A stretch of DNA of 64,000 nucleotides from Limiplasma sp048370855 (GCA_048370855.1 DBGEOK010000044.1:17160-81159), one strand, 5' to 3'; shown: positions 48,482 through 58,300, numbered from the stretch's first letter. The notes: generated from the sequence alone by a model not told the origin. Translations and numbers: made by a program.

Positions 48482-51112
48482 TTATTCGTCGGCTAATATT
48501 TGGGTATGGCTGCCACGGGGTTGAGCCCGGTATACCAGGATTTTTTTAGAGATGCACTCTCTGAGCATGGGCACGTGAGAAATAATGCCAATCAGCCGGC
48601 TGGTTCCGGCAAGGTCCTGAAGCACGGCGAGCGCGCGGGAGAGGCTTTCATCGTCCAGGGCGCCGAAGCCCTCGTCGATAAACAGGGTTTCCAGGCGGAC
48701 GCCTCCCTTGCGGGCCTGGGCTACATCCGCGAAGCCAAGCGCTAACGACAGTGAAGCCAGAAAGGATTCGCCGCCCGACAGCGTGCCGACGTCGCGGACC
48801 TTGCCGGTATGCCTGTCGAGCACATCCAGCGCCAAGCCGGTTTTAGCGTTGCCGCCGGCGCTGTCGGGGTCCTTTTGGCACAGGCTGAAGCGCCCGTCCG
48901 ACATGCGGTCCAGCCTGCGGTTTGCCTCAATGACGACCCGCCGGAAATAGTATTGCAAGATATAGTTTTCAAAGGGAAGCTTCCGCGCGCCGCTCACGCT
49001 GCCCGAGAGGGTGCGGTACAGGTCGTCCAGCACGCCGTATGTCTCCGCGCACGACGCGGCCTGCTGTACGGCCTGCTCCAGCCTGGGCAGCAAGCGCTGG
49101 TTCGCGTCCAGCATGCTGCCGACGGAACGTTCCTGCGCGGCGAGCGTCTCCAGCCGCACGGTCAGGGCCTCCTCCTCCAGCCGCAGTTCGTCTGCGTTTA
49201 CCGGCTCCTTGCCCGCCCACAGCGCGGACAGACTCTGAACGGCGGCGGCCGTAGCCGCGAGCTTTTCCTGATAGAGCGAGACGCGCTCCGTGATTTGGGC
49301 AAGGGCTTCATCCTCGAGCGCGGCGGCGCGGTAGGCCGCTTCGCCTATGAAGCCATGGGCCTCGATGGAGGTATGGAACGCGATGCTCGCGGCTTCGGTA
49401 AGGGACTGCTGCGAGGCAAGCGCTTGTTTGGTTTCTTCCAAGAGCGCAAGAGCGGTCTGGCGCGCTGTGAAGGCCGAGGTGTAACGCTCCTCCGCGCTGC
49501 GGACGGCAGCCTGAAGCTCCGAGATTTTGCGGGAAAACTGCTCGTGCTTGAGGCGGCATTGCGCTTCCAGCCCGGCGCTGGGCTCCGTATCCCCGATGAT
49601 GAGCCTGAGCCTGTCCAGAACGCCGTTGTTTTCCTGTTCGGCGGCCGCGCAGAGGCCGGAGCATTCGCGTGCGTCCCGGTCGGCCTCATCCCGCCTATTC
49701 GCGGCAAGATCAACCGCAGCCTTATCCGGCGCGCCCATCCTGTGGCCCGCCGGGCTGGGATGATGGATGCTGCCGCAGACCGGGCAGGGCGTACCGCTTT
49801 GCAAGGCGTCGGCCAGGATGCCCGCTTGATCGGCCAGGTAAGCGTCGGAGAGGCTTGCGTATTCCGCCGCGGCTTTCGCCTTCCTCTCCAGCGCGGCGGC
49901 GAGCTCCGCGCGCAGGCGCTTCAGCTTCCCGGCGGCTTGCCGCTGCCGGGCAAACAGCGGAAGCGCGTCCGAAAGCGTCTGCCGCTTCGCCAAAAGCCCG
50001 TCCGCGCGCGCGCCGTCAGCCAGCGCTTCGCCGCGGGCGGCCTCCGCCTGGGCCAGCGCCTTTTCTGCGGCCGGAAGGGCGGCGGCGCGTTCCTCCGCCT
50101 GCCTGCCGAGCCTGGCGAGGCGTTCCGACTCCCGCAGCAGCGCCTCCTCGGAGCGGCGGACCTCTCTGGCTTGCCCCGCGCGTTCCGCCCGCCGGGCAAG
50201 GCGGTTCATCTCATCCTTTTGTGATAGCAGCGCGCGGTGTATGGCTTCGTTTTCGTTTAGGCTCCTGATGCCCTGGTTCTGCGTCTGCGCGCTTTGGAGG
50301 GTGGCGGCCAAGCCGCTCAGGCGCTTGGAGGCCTCCCCGCACGCTGCCCGCAGGTCGGAATATACGGCGCTGTCCCGCGCGATCAGGCCGCGAAGCGCTT
50401 CGCACAGCTCCCGCCCGCGCTCGCTGGTGGAGGCGCAGTCGCTCATATGGAGCGCTTGGTCGTCCTCCAAAGATACGGCGGCCTGCCCAGCCAGGCCCTG
50501 GTAACCGGCCTCCGCCGCTTCGCGCGCGCTTGCCGCGGCGTTTCGCCGCTGTTTCAGCAGATCGGTGATATCAGCATAAAGCTGCGTATCAAAGATTTTT
50601 CTAAAAATTTCGGCGCGCCGGGCGCTGTCGGCACGCAGAATGGAAAGGAAATCTCCCTGGGCGATCATGGCGACCTGAGAAAACTGGACGGCCGTGAGGC
50701 CAAGCAGGTTTTCCACGGCGGCATTCACCGCGTCGATGCCGGTAAGGGGCGTCCCGTTTTCATATTGGAGGCTGGCCTCCGCCGGGCATGGGGTTTTGCG
50801 CCCGGGCCGGAAATACTCCGGGCTTCTGCGGACAAGGCAGCGCCTACCGCCGTTATCAAAGGTGAACTCCACCCACGTATCCGCCGACGCATCCGCAAAA
50901 TCGCTTCGGAAAGACTTGCCGGTGCGTCGTTTTACGCCGCCGGTTGCCACGCCGTACAGTGCAAAGGAAATGGCGTCAAACAGGGTGGTTTTGCCCGCGC
51001 CCGTATCGCCCACGACCAGAAAAAGGCCGTTTCTCCCAAGAAGCGTAAAATCCACCGTTTCCACCCCGGCATACGGGCCGAAGGCGCTCATGACCAGCTT
51101 AACGGGACGCAT
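48482..51112 (-). CDS. sbcC: Exonuclease SbcC (Rad50-like ATPase)
   Basis: The 876-residue ATPase partner of SbcD, which opens hairpins and DNA-protein blocks. Walker A GDTGAGKTTLFDAISFALYG, long heptad coiled coils on both sides of the zinc hook CPVCG (TPCPVCGSIHHP, near residue 420), signature LSGGESFLASLSLALGFADV, and Walker B LETLFIDEGFGALDDESL are all present. ATG 51112 overlaps sbcD by 14 bases. Confidence 0.95.
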   Translation of the reverse strand: MRPVKLVMSAFGPYAGVETVDFTLLGRNGLFLVVGDTGAGKTTLFDAISFALYGVATGGVKRRTGKSFRSDFADASADTWVEFTFDNGGRRCLVRRSPEYFRPGRKTPCPAEASLQYENGTPLTGIDAVNAAVENLLGLTAVQFSQVAMIAQGDFLSILRADSARRAEIFRKIFDTQLYADITDLLKQRRNAAASAREAAEAGYQGLAGQAAVSLEDDQALHMSDCASTSERGRELCEALRGLIARDSAVYSDLRAACGEASKRLSGLAATLQSAQTQNQGIRSLNENEAIHRALLSQKDEMNRLARRAERAGQAREVRRSEEALLRESERLARLGRQAEERAAALPAAEKALAQAEAARGEALADGARADGLLAKRQTLSDALPLFARQRQAAGKLKRLRAELAAALERKAKAAAEYASLSDAYLADQAGILADALQSGTPCPVCGSIHHPSPAGHRMGAPDKAAVDLAANRRDEADRDARECSGLCAAAEQENNGVLDRLRLIIGDTEPSAGLEAQCRLKHEQFSRKISELQAAVRSAEERYTSAFTARQTALALLEETKQALASQQSLTEAASIAFHTSIEAHGFIGEAAYRAAALEDEALAQITERVSLYQEKLAATAAAVQSLSALWAGKEPVNADELRLEEEALTVRLETLAAQERSVGSMLDANQRLLPRLEQAVQQAASCAETYGVLDDLYRTLSGSVSGARKLPFENYILQYYFRRVVIEANRRLDRMSDGRFSLCQKDPDSAGGNAKTGLALDVLDRHTGKVRDVGTLSGGESFLASLSLALGFADVAQARKGGVRLETLFIDEGFGALDDESLSRALAVLQDLAGTSRLIGIISHVPMLRECISKKILVYRAQPRGSHTQILADE

Positions 51113-52223
51113 GCTGCCGCTCCTCCGCTTCCTTAATTACCTCGCGCATGATGGCGAGGCGTCGCTCGTCCGGCGGACGGGAGCCGTTCTGCGCCTGGTA
51201 AAACGCGATGAAATGGGAGAGCGGGTCGGTGGCCTCCGCCTGCGCCAGCTCGCTCATGGATTCCTCTTGGTCTCCGGGGCGGTTGTCCATGCGCATGCCG
51301 ATTAGGTTGGGATAGGCAAGCCGCAACGCGCCAAGAGGGTCGAGCGGGGGTTCCGGGTCGGTGAGCACGGCGTAGACGTAATCCTCGCTGTAGCGGTCGG
51401 CGGAGGCCAGCTCGCTCAAAAGGCCGCGCGCTGTCCGCAGGTCGCGCAGCGGTGAAAACGGCCTCGCCTCCACGGTCAGGTCGCCCTTTTCCGCCAGCGT
51501 TACCAGGAGCGCGGCTTTCCGGTGATGTTCCTCAGAAAGAGAATACTTGATTGGGGAGCCGCAGTAGCGCACCCGACCGTCCCCAAGGCGCTGCGGAGAG
51601 TGAAGATGGCCCAGGGCCACGTAATCGAACGCTGAGAACCGCTTTACGCTCACCTGATCCAGCCCGCCGATCAGGCGGCTCTCGGACTCACAGGTAGCCG
51701 CGCCGGAAACAAACTGGTGCGCCACCAGCACATTCCGCTCGCCGCCTGGAACGCCGGCATTTTCCAGCACGGCTCCGACCGCGGCGTCATAGCTGACCGC
51801 GTCTGGGTAATAGGGCCGGACGCTCGCCGGGCGGAGGAAGGGGAGCAGCCAGACGTTGACGACGCCGTGGCGGTCTTGAAGCTGATGACGGCTGACCGAG
51901 CCGTCAAAGGCGGGGGAAACGAATACGCCGCTTTCGCCCAGAAGCTCGCGGCAGTAGGCGACCTGCTCCGCGCTGTCGTGGTTGCCGCTGACGGCGAAGA
52001 CGGGCTTGTGAAGCCGGCTCAGGGCCACAAAAAAATCGCCCACGGCCCGGACCGCCTCCGCCGACGGCTGCGCCTTGTCGTAGAGATCCCCGGCCAGCAG
52101 CACGGCGTCGCTTTCCTCCGCCAGCGCGACCGCCTGACTGAGCATATGCCGCTGGTCGTCCATCAGACTGAGACCGTTCAGCCGCCTGCCGATATGGAGG
52201 TCGGATAAGTGTAAGAATTTCAC
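51099..52223 (-). CDS. sbcD: Exonuclease SbcD (Mre11-like nuclease)
   Basis: The 374-residue nuclease. Phosphodiesterase motifs LSDLHIG, LLAGDLYD, VSGNHDS, VAHQF and LGHLH carry the two metal ions. The C-terminal capping domain follows. The start is GTG 52223 with AAAAGGAG upstream. It is first in the sbcDC operon; SbcC translation is coupled. Confidence 0.95.
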   Translation of the reverse strand: MKFLHLSDLHIGRRLNGLSLMDDQRHMLSQAVALAEESDAVLLAGDLYDKAQPSAEAVRAVGDFFVALSRLHKPVFAVSGNHDSAEQVAYCRELLGESGVFVSPAFDGSVSRHQLQDRHGVVNVWLLPFLRPASVRPYYPDAVSYDAAVGAVLENAGVPGGERNVLVAHQFVSGAATCESESRLIGGLDQVSVKRFSAFDYVALGHLHSPQRLGDGRVRYCGSPIKYSLSEEHHRKAALLVTLAEKGDLTVEARPFSPLRDLRTARGLLSELASADRYSEDYVYAVLTDPEPPLDPLGALRLAYPNLIGMRMDNRPGDQEESMSELAQAEATDPLSHFIAFYQAQNGSRPPDERRLAIMREVIKEAEERQHASR

Positions 52224-52275
52224 GCAACCGCTCCTTTTGCATGGAAATAGCCGTCGGACGGCAGCCAATGGGGAT

Positions 52276-52304
52276 ATTGTACCATGCTTTGGGAATGGGG
52301 ACAA
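52276..52304 (-). promoter_or_regulatory. sbcDC promoter
   Basis: TTGTCC (52304-52299), 17-base spacer, TACAAT (52281-52276) on the - strand. Confidence 0.75.
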
Positions 52305-52505
52305 GCGCCCGCGCGCGGACGGGTCGGGCGGCTCCGGGAGGCAGGCCGGAGAAGCGAGCCTTACGACGAGAGGGGAGGGCCTCACCCCGCCTTTGATAAA
52401 AAGGAGTAAACGGCGCGCCAACGGGCGGCTGGGGACGCCTGGACGCGCAAAGGCCGGAAAGGCGCGTGAACGCCTTTCCGGCATGGGGTAAGCGGGTTCC
52501 GGCGG

Positions 52506-53798
52506 TTAGGAAAGCGGCACGGTAACGGCAAATTCTTCAGCGGGGACGCCCTGGGGGTTGCCATAGCTGAAGAGAATGCCCCGAACCTGCGAAAGCTCTT
52601 CCTCCGTAACCATGGGGACGGTTCGCCCCTTGTACTCCTCAGACCAGGAACCGCTCTCCACCCGCACGCCGGTCGCGTGGTCAAAGCGGCTGCCCAAGGT
52701 ATAGTTCAGCTTCAGCTCGTTTCCCGCCTCATCCGCGAGGCCGCGCAGCCAATATGCCCCGCCCTGGCCCAAAACGGAAACCTCAAAGCCGTTGCCATCC
52801 ATGTGAAAATCGGAAATCTGAAGCTCAGCCCCATTATGGAGCGTAACGGAGGCCGGCAGGCTGTCAATCGGCACAAAGGTATCCACAATTTCCTCGTTCG
52901 CGCCGGTATATTGGTATGGGACCAGCGTAAGCGAGCGGGTGCTTTGACCGCCGGCAAACCATACCTCATTGCGCATCCAGACCGGATGCTCGGCGCTGGC
53001 CAGCGAGCTGTACATTTCGGCGTAACGGGTCATCGCAAGCTCCTTGCCCGTATCGTCGCGCAGGGTGAAGTTATTGAAGGCAAAGAAGTCCTGAAGCGTT
53101 TTTTCGTTCAGCAGCAGCCGGTTGCCAAAGGGCGTGAACGATACGCGCTCCACCACAAACTCGCAATCATGCACGGCGGAGGAATCCAGCTCCAGCGGAT
53201 ACGTTGCGCGGGCGGACTGCATCGGCTGGAAGGCGACGGTAGGGTCGCTGGCGCCGCTTCGGTCAATCGTCACATCGAAGCCCCCGACAACGCTGCCGTC
53301 CTCGGTCATCTCGCCGCCGATGGTCAGCACGGCGCCGTTGGCGAGCGGCTCTGAAAGCGACTGGACGTACAGGCATTCCATGGTCTGTTCGTTGACAAGC
53401 CACCCCTCCCGCATGGTGCTAAGCTGGGGAAGGTAAGCGCCCGCCACGGTCAGGTCCGCATAGGGGACCATGAAGTTTACGCCGTGCTGCTGCCGGCCGG
53501 CCCAAAAGCTGAGCGGCTCCTCCCATTCCGCCAGAAAACAGATGGCAAGCACGTCGTCCGTAAGGGTGAGGTTTTGCAAGGTACAGGAAGCGCCATCCAT
53601 CTGGAGGACCGGCGCGCCGTCTATTGCGCCGGTTACGCCCCTCAGACCGTCCGCGTCCACAATCAGGTCGCTGTTGATGCCGTCCAGATAGGGGATGGGC
53701 GCGCCGTCGTTCAGCCGCACCACGGCCGCCCCCTCCGCCGACGCCGCGCCGAACAGGCACAGCGCCAGAACCAGAAGAAAATAGGTCGGTTTTTTCAT
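52506..53798 (-). CDS. Secreted protein encoded with the sigma/anti-sigma pair
   Basis: A 430-residue protein with a signal peptide (MKKPTYFLLVLALCLFGAAS). The mature part is all beta, with paired repeats of an Ig-like unit (MDGASCTLQNLTLTDDVLAI and LHNGAELQISDFHMDGNGFE). It is related in layout to the extracellular part of the upstream anti-sigma-like protein, which it may assist. No catalytic motif. ATG 53798 overlaps the upstream stop (ATGA). Confidence 0.8.
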   Translation of the reverse strand: MKKPTYFLLVLALCLFGAASAEGAAVVRLNDGAPIPYLDGINSDLIVDADGLRGVTGAIDGAPVLQMDGASCTLQNLTLTDDVLAICFLAEWEEPLSFWAGRQQHGVNFMVPYADLTVAGAYLPQLSTMREGWLVNEQTMECLYVQSLSEPLANGAVLTIGGEMTEDGSVVGGFDVTIDRSGASDPTVAFQPMQSARATYPLELDSSAVHDCEFVVERVSFTPFGNRLLLNEKTLQDFFAFNNFTLRDDTGKELAMTRYAEMYSSLASAEHPVWMRNEVWFAGGQSTRSLTLVPYQYTGANEEIVDTFVPIDSLPASVTLHNGAELQISDFHMDGNGFEVSVLGQGGAYWLRGLADEAGNELKLNYTLGSRFDHATGVRVESGSWSEEYKGRTVPMVTEEELSQVRGILFSYGNPQGVPAEEFAVTVPLS

Positions 53799-54901
53799 GC
53801 TTCGTTCGCTCCTTCCGTTACCTCGTGAAGTGTGATGGACAGGGTATCGAAGGCTTGCTTGCTCGTGCCGCTGTAAAACGACAGCGTGATCCGCTCCGGC
53901 ACGCTCTCCATGGCGGGAAAGCTGTCCGTCTGACGGTAGCCTTCCTCGTCGTATGCCTCCACCCAGCCTGAATCGCTGGCCGTCCGTCGGGGCTCTCCAT
54001 CCTCCCCGAGCCATCTGAACCATACGCCGTCACTCGCCTGTACGCGCTGCCGGTCCGTCGCGTCCGCGTTCATACCGTAAGCAACGGTCAAATAGGTGGC
54101 GACAGGCGTTTGCTCCACTGTTACGGCGCGGAGCGTCGCGCCGAGCAAGGGCATTTCGGCGGGCGCGTCCAGCTCGTAGACGCGGCGCGCGTCCGTCTGG
54201 GTCAGGGTAAGGGAGAGGGAACCGTCTTCAAACCACTCCTCTCGCGGCTTGCTCTCCGTGGCGTAAACGTCTGCCGTGCTGGCGTCGAGCGTAAGCTCTC
54301 CCGCCTCCGCCAGCGGGAACGCCAGCGTATAGAGGATATCCTCGCCGTCATAGCGGGTGCCGCGGGTAACCAGGTCCCCGCCCGGCCAATTCACGCGGAC
54401 TTGAATAAGGGCGCGCCCGCTGTCCGCGGCTTTTTTGGAAAAGGTAACGCCTTGCTCATAGTCGTTGGCGATCCACCATTCGCTCCCGCTGCTGGGCATG
54501 GCGTTGTCGTCCATCAGCAGGTAGCGGGATTTGTCGGTTGAGGAGACGCGCACCGCCACATAGGCCTGCCGACCGTCCCACAGCGCCTCCTCCACGGTAA
54601 ACCGCGCTCGCTGAAGCGCGCCTCCCTTCTGAGAAACGGCGGCTTGCACAAGGCTTTCAGCGCCGGGCTGGAGGTGCGCCTGAAGATCGGGGTGAAGGCC
54701 GCTCAGCACGCCGGTATGCACCAGCGCGATGGCCGTGCCAAGCATCAGCGCCAGGACGGCCGCGAGGACCGGAATCCAGCGAAGACTGCGGGGGGCGGGC
54801 ATAGCCTGGCGTTCCAGCCTGTGAACGACGGCCTCCACACGGGCGGCAAAAGCATCCGGAGCTTTGCCGTAAGCCTGTTTCCAATCGTGATTTTTGTTCA
54901 T
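53795..54901 (-). CDS. DUF4179-like membrane anti-sigma factor
   Basis: A 368-residue protein. The N-terminal 40 residues are cytosolic and helical (NKNHDWKQAYGKAPDAFAAR), one membrane helix follows (RWIPVLAAVLALMLGTAIAL), then a long extracellular beta-rich domain. The layout, with a sigma factor directly upstream, matches the DUF4179 anti-sigma group. The cytosolic part should hold the sigma factor and the outer domain sense a signal. ATG 54901 has only a weak site (GAGAGG). Confidence 0.85.
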   Translation of the reverse strand: MNKNHDWKQAYGKAPDAFAARVEAVVHRLERQAMPAPRSLRWIPVLAAVLALMLGTAIALVHTGVLSGLHPDLQAHLQPGAESLVQAAVSQKGGALQRARFTVEEALWDGRQAYVAVRVSSTDKSRYLLMDDNAMPSSGSEWWIANDYEQGVTFSKKAADSGRALIQVRVNWPGGDLVTRGTRYDGEDILYTLAFPLAEAGELTLDASTADVYATESKPREEWFEDGSLSLTLTQTDARRVYELDAPAEMPLLGATLRAVTVEQTPVATYLTVAYGMNADATDRQRVQASDGVWFRWLGEDGEPRRTASDSGWVEAYDEEGYRQTDSFPAMESVPERITLSFYSGTSKQAFDTLSITLHEVTEGANEA

Positions 54902-54954
54902 GCTGCAACTCATCCTCTCGAGATCAAAACGGAAAGTTCGGGTCGCAAGTTCGG

Positions 54955-55419
54955 TCAGCTTTCCAGGAACATGCGCATCTGTTTGCGTCCGCGGCTCATC
55001 CGCGACAAAACCGTCCCTTTGGGGCAGCGGAGCGCGGACGCGATTTCCGAAACGGAAAGGCCCTCCATGTAATGGAGCAGGATCGGCATGCGAAGATCGG
55101 CGGGAAGCGTGTCCAACGCGTCCCGAAGCGCGCGGGCGTCGTCGTCGTCCATCAAAGCCTCTCCGTCCGGAAGCGACGCCATCGCGGTTTCCCGGCGCTT
55201 TTTCCTGAGCAGGGAATAGCACTCGTTAATCAGGATGCGAACCAGCCAGGGCTTGAGACGGCTTTCGTCCCGAAGCTTTTCCGCTTTCGACCATGCCTTT
55301 TCAATGGCGCTTTGCACCGCGTCCTCGCGGTCCGCCTCGCACCGGAGCAGCCCGCGGCTGACCCGATACAGCGTTTGCGTAAGACCGATGATTTCCGCGC
55401 CCAGCCGTTGCCTGTCCAT
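54955..55419 (-). CDS. ECF-type RNA polymerase sigma factor
   Basis: A 154-residue sigma factor. Region 2 has CEADREDAVQSAIEKAWSKA, and region 4 has LDTLPADLRMPILLHYMEGL followed by SVSEIASALRCPKGTVLSRM. It should direct its own operon and other surface-stress genes. ATG 55419 has AAAGGAAAG. Downstream are the anti-sigma-like and secreted genes. Confidence 0.95.
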   Translation of the reverse strand: MDRQRLGAEIIGLTQTLYRVSRGLLRCEADREDAVQSAIEKAWSKAEKLRDESRLKPWLVRILINECYSLLRKKRRETAMASLPDGEALMDDDDARALRDALDTLPADLRMPILLHYMEGLSVSEIASALRCPKGTVLSRMSRGRKQMRMFLES

Positions 55420-55617
55420 AAAGTCTTTCCTTTCGTGCCTTGCAAGGATCGGTGAATTCACGTACAGCATTAAGACGCGCCGGATACCGGCGGGATTCTC
55501 ATCAATGAAAATTTATTTGTCCATTCCTTTTCAAACGCCTCGTTTTTAAGGGCTTGCGCTGTCGCAAGCCTTGCGTATGAGCCGCCTTCGCCTTCCCTGA
55601 GAATGGCGGCAAATAGG
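55420..55617 (-). other. Upstream region of the sigma factor gene
   Basis: The - strand has GAATCC, 15 bases, CGTC (55500-55476), which fits the -35/-10 spacing of ECF promoters, with an overlapping GCCGG-TAT-CCGGC repeat. This is a possible autoregulated promoter, on weak evidence. Confidence 0.35.
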
Positions 55618-55650
55618 AAAGGCCCGGAGCGTGAGCGCTTCCGGGCCCGG
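55618..55650 (-). terminator. Terminator after the group B-like hydrogenase gene
   Basis: GGCCCGGAAGCG and CGCTCCGGGCC arms with a CTCA loop and TTTCC on the - strand. It ends the hydrogenase operon. Confidence 0.85.
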
Positions 55651-55662
55651 TGATCCGGCCGC

Positions 55663-57102
55663 CTATGCGTTTACCTGGTAACTGCATTGAGCCAGAGCGT
55701 CGGTAATGGTTTTTTCGTAAGCCTCGCGGCCATAGCGGTCAACCTCGCTTTTGTCCTTTTCGCCATGCGTCAGGCAGCCCGCGCCGCCGATGCATCCGCC
55801 CACGCAGGCCATGCCCTCGATGAAGTTTTCCTTGAGCACGTTCTTTTGCTTTTTCAGCAGCGCAAGCCGGCACGCCTCGATCCCGTCGCATGGGATCGGG
55901 TTGAGGACAAAATCGTCGTTATGCTGCTCCCGCAACGCCTGCGCCACGGCGTCGGACAGCCCGCCGCTGCGGGCAAAGATGCGGCCGAAGAAGCTGGCGT
56001 TATCCAGCACGCCCTCCTCCAAAGCGTTCAGGTCGAGGTCGCGGCTGTCGATCCAGGCCTGAAGCTCTTCAAAGGTGAGCGCGCAATCCACATAGGGCTT
56101 AACGCTGTCAAGCTGGATTTCCTGCTTTTTTGCCGTGCATGGGCCGATAAAGACGATCCTCGCGGTCGGGTCCGTCTTTTTGACGTAGCGGGCGACCTCC
56201 GCCATGGGGGAAAGGTTATGGCTTACGAATGGCTTCAGCTTTGGGAAGGCCTGCTCGATGTATTTTACGAAGGCCGGGCAGCAGGAGGACGTGAGAAAGC
56301 CCTTTTCCGCCAGCTCTTTCGCCTCCTGATAGGCGACCATATCCGCTCCCAGGGCGGCCTCCACCACGCTGAAGAACCCGAGCCTGCGAAGCGCGGTGAT
56401 GACCTGCCCCAGCTTGGCATAGACGAACTGGCTGGACACGGAGGGCGCGACCACGGCATAGACCTTGTATTTCTGGTTATCCTCGCTTTCACGGATCAAG
56501 CGAATGGCGTCCAAAAGGTAGGATTTATCCTGAATGGCCCCAAACGGGCATTGATAGACGCACGCGCCGCAGCCGATGCACTTTTGCCCGTCAATGGTGG
56601 CGACATGGTTTTCGCCCGCGGAAATGGCCTTGACCTTGCACGCGCGCTCGCAGGGCCGCACATGGTTCTGAATGGCGCTGTAAGGGCAGACCGAGGCGCA
56701 CTTTCCGCAGTTGACGCACTTGTCCGGGTCTATATGCGCGTGATGCTCCGCGTCAAAGGTGATGGCTCCTCTGGGACACACGCTTGAGCACCTGTGCGCC
56801 AGGCAGCCCCGGCAGTCCGGCCCGACCGTATAGCCGCTGACCGGGCATTCGTCGCAGGCGATGCCGATGACCTCCACCACATTGGGGTTGCGGCTGTCCC
56901 CGCCCATGGCGAGCTTGACGCGCTCCGCCACAATGGCGCGCTCCTTGTAGACGCAGCACCGCATGGTGCTTTTGGGGCCGGGGGAGATCGCCTTGGGGAT
57001 ATCCAGGTAACAATCCCTAAGCGTCCCGTGATAGGCATGCGCCGCGACCTCGCGCAGCACTTTATATTTCAGTTTCTGTACGTAGGTGTCAAATAATTGC
57101 AT
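55663..57102 (-). CDS. [FeFe] hydrogenase, group B-like
   Basis: A 479-residue monomeric hydrogenase. The N-terminal part has ferredoxin-type 4Fe-4S sites (CDECPVSGYTVGPDC, CVNCGKCASVCP, CIGCGACVYQCP). H-cluster motifs are LTSSCCPAFVKYIEQAF (L1), FIGPCTAKKQE (L2) and GMACVGGCIGGAGCL (L3), with all four cluster cysteines kept. L1 has PAF where the group A enzymes have PGW, and there is no N-terminal 2Fe-2S domain; this pattern is usual for group B. Physiological role is uncertain, since group B enzymes are poorly studied. The start at 57102 has GAGG upstream. Confidence 0.9.
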   Translation of the reverse strand: MQLFDTYVQKLKYKVLREVAAHAYHGTLRDCYLDIPKAISPGPKSTMRCCVYKERAIVAERVKLAMGGDSRNPNVVEVIGIACDECPVSGYTVGPDCRGCLAHRCSSVCPRGAITFDAEHHAHIDPDKCVNCGKCASVCPYSAIQNHVRPCERACKVKAISAGENHVATIDGQKCIGCGACVYQCPFGAIQDKSYLLDAIRLIRESEDNQKYKVYAVVAPSVSSQFVYAKLGQVITALRRLGFFSVVEAALGADMVAYQEAKELAEKGFLTSSCCPAFVKYIEQAFPKLKPFVSHNLSPMAEVARYVKKTDPTARIVFIGPCTAKKQEIQLDSVKPYVDCALTFEELQAWIDSRDLDLNALEEGVLDNASFFGRIFARSGGLSDAVAQALREQHNDDFVLNPIPCDGIEACRLALLKKQKNVLKENFIEGMACVGGCIGGAGCLTHGEKDKSEVDRYGREAYEKTITDALAQCSYQVNA

Positions 57103-57127
57103 GATAGGCCTCGCCTCCGTCAAGAGT

Positions 57128-58300
57128 CTAGAAATAGGAGAGCCGGATATGCTTGCCCATGCGCTTGAGGCAATCCGCGATGTTCTGGATGAGCTGCTGC
57201 TTGATGGCAAAGGTAATGGGAAGGTTGGGGTTCTGGTGCGCGGGGTTGATGGCGCGCCCCACGAAGAAGTTAATATCCGTGGCGTTTTCAAAAAGCTCCC
57301 GCGCAATCAGGCTCGCTCCGTCCCGCTGGACGGCCCAAAGCGGCGCGAGCTTTGCCGAGTCAAGGAAATCCTCGGCATATTTGAGCACCTTGGATAAGGT
57401 AATGACCCCCTCGGTCACCAGGTCTACGCCCTCGATCCGGCTGGTCGGCGGCACCTCTGGATCGGGATACTCCAGCGAGGCGAGGACCGGCTTGTGAAGA
57501 TAACGGGATACCACGCTGCTCGTGGTTCCGCCGCAGACAATTTTGGCGCCCTCCTTGGCAAAAAAGAGGTTCATCATGCGCGTATCGTCGTCCTTGCTCG
57601 CGGGCGGTCCCACGACAAGGCTGACCGGATGCCGCCCCCGCACGCGCGCGACGGCGACGGTGGTGTCGTCTCCGGGCTCTCCGCCGTACAGGCGGTTGCA
57701 CTCGTCTATGATGAGGCCTGCGGTGAGCTTGGCGCTGTTTTGCGGCAGGTAGTTGGCCGCCGCGTAATCCGCGATGCTGTCGCGGGTCCAGCCGAAGTTC
57801 AGCGCCTGGCCCACCCCGGCATATTCAGCCCCGTCGCTCATGGAGATGAACACATCGTCCACTTCGATGGGAAAGGAGGTTTCCCAGATGGTCTTTCCGG
57901 CGATGACGCGCGTTGCCTTTGGATAATCAAAGATTTCGCCCTTGCGCAGCACAATGGTCGCGGGGTTGTCAAACTGGATGATTTGGGCGGTTTTCCCTTC
58001 CATGATGCGCAGAATGGTAAAGGTGGAGTAGGCCACGTGACGCACACTGCAGACCGGCAGCGTGCTTGCGATGGTGGACACGCATTCCTCGATGGGAATC
58101 CCGCCGGAAATCATGGTACAGAGGATTTTACTGGTCAGCGTGGAAAGAATGTTGGCCTTTACCCCGCTGCCAAGGCCGTCCGCCAGCACGAGGGTGAGGT
58201 CCTCCTCGCCGCCACCGTCCATTTCCACCCGGTCGCCGCAGAGGGATTCGCCCTGCTTGTTCAGACTGATCGCGCCGGTTTCAATCCACAGGTCATTCAT
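57128..58300 (-). CDS. SpoIIE-type protein phosphatase with an extra C-terminal domain
   Basis: A 390-residue protein. Residues about 5-225 form a PP2C/SpoIIE domain: LVLADGLGSGVKANILSTL, VFISMSDGAEYAGVG and YGGEPGDDTTVAVARV carry the metal-binding aspartates. The remaining about 160 residues (VVGPPASKDDDTRMMNLFFA to the end) match no family I know; they have a Rossmann-like opening and a helical end. It overlaps the sensory hydrogenase by 8 bases, so a hydrogen signal may control dephosphorylation of an unknown partner. Confidence 0.88.
   Translation of the reverse strand: MNDLWIETGAISLNKQGESLCGDRVEMDGGGEEDLTLVLADGLGSGVKANILSTLTSKILCTMISGGIPIEECVSTIASTLPVCSVRHVAYSTFTILRIMEGKTAQIIQFDNPATIVLRKGEIFDYPKATRVIAGKTIWETSFPIEVDDVFISMSDGAEYAGVGQALNFGWTRDSIADYAAANYLPQNSAKLTAGLIIDECNRLYGGEPGDDTTVAVARVRGRHPVSLVVGPPASKDDDTRMMNLFFAKEGAKIVCGGTTSSVVSRYLHKPVLASLEYPDPEVPPTSRIEGVDLVTEGVITLSKVLKYAEDFLDSAKLAPLWAVQRDGASLIARELFENATDINFFVGRAINPAHQNPNLPITFAIKQQLIQNIADCLKRMGKHIRLSYF

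Noticed and set aside
48809..50224. 471-codon open frame opposite sbcC
   Set aside because: Entirely antisense to an ATPase gene with all motifs intact; Arg/Gly/Leu-rich shadow.
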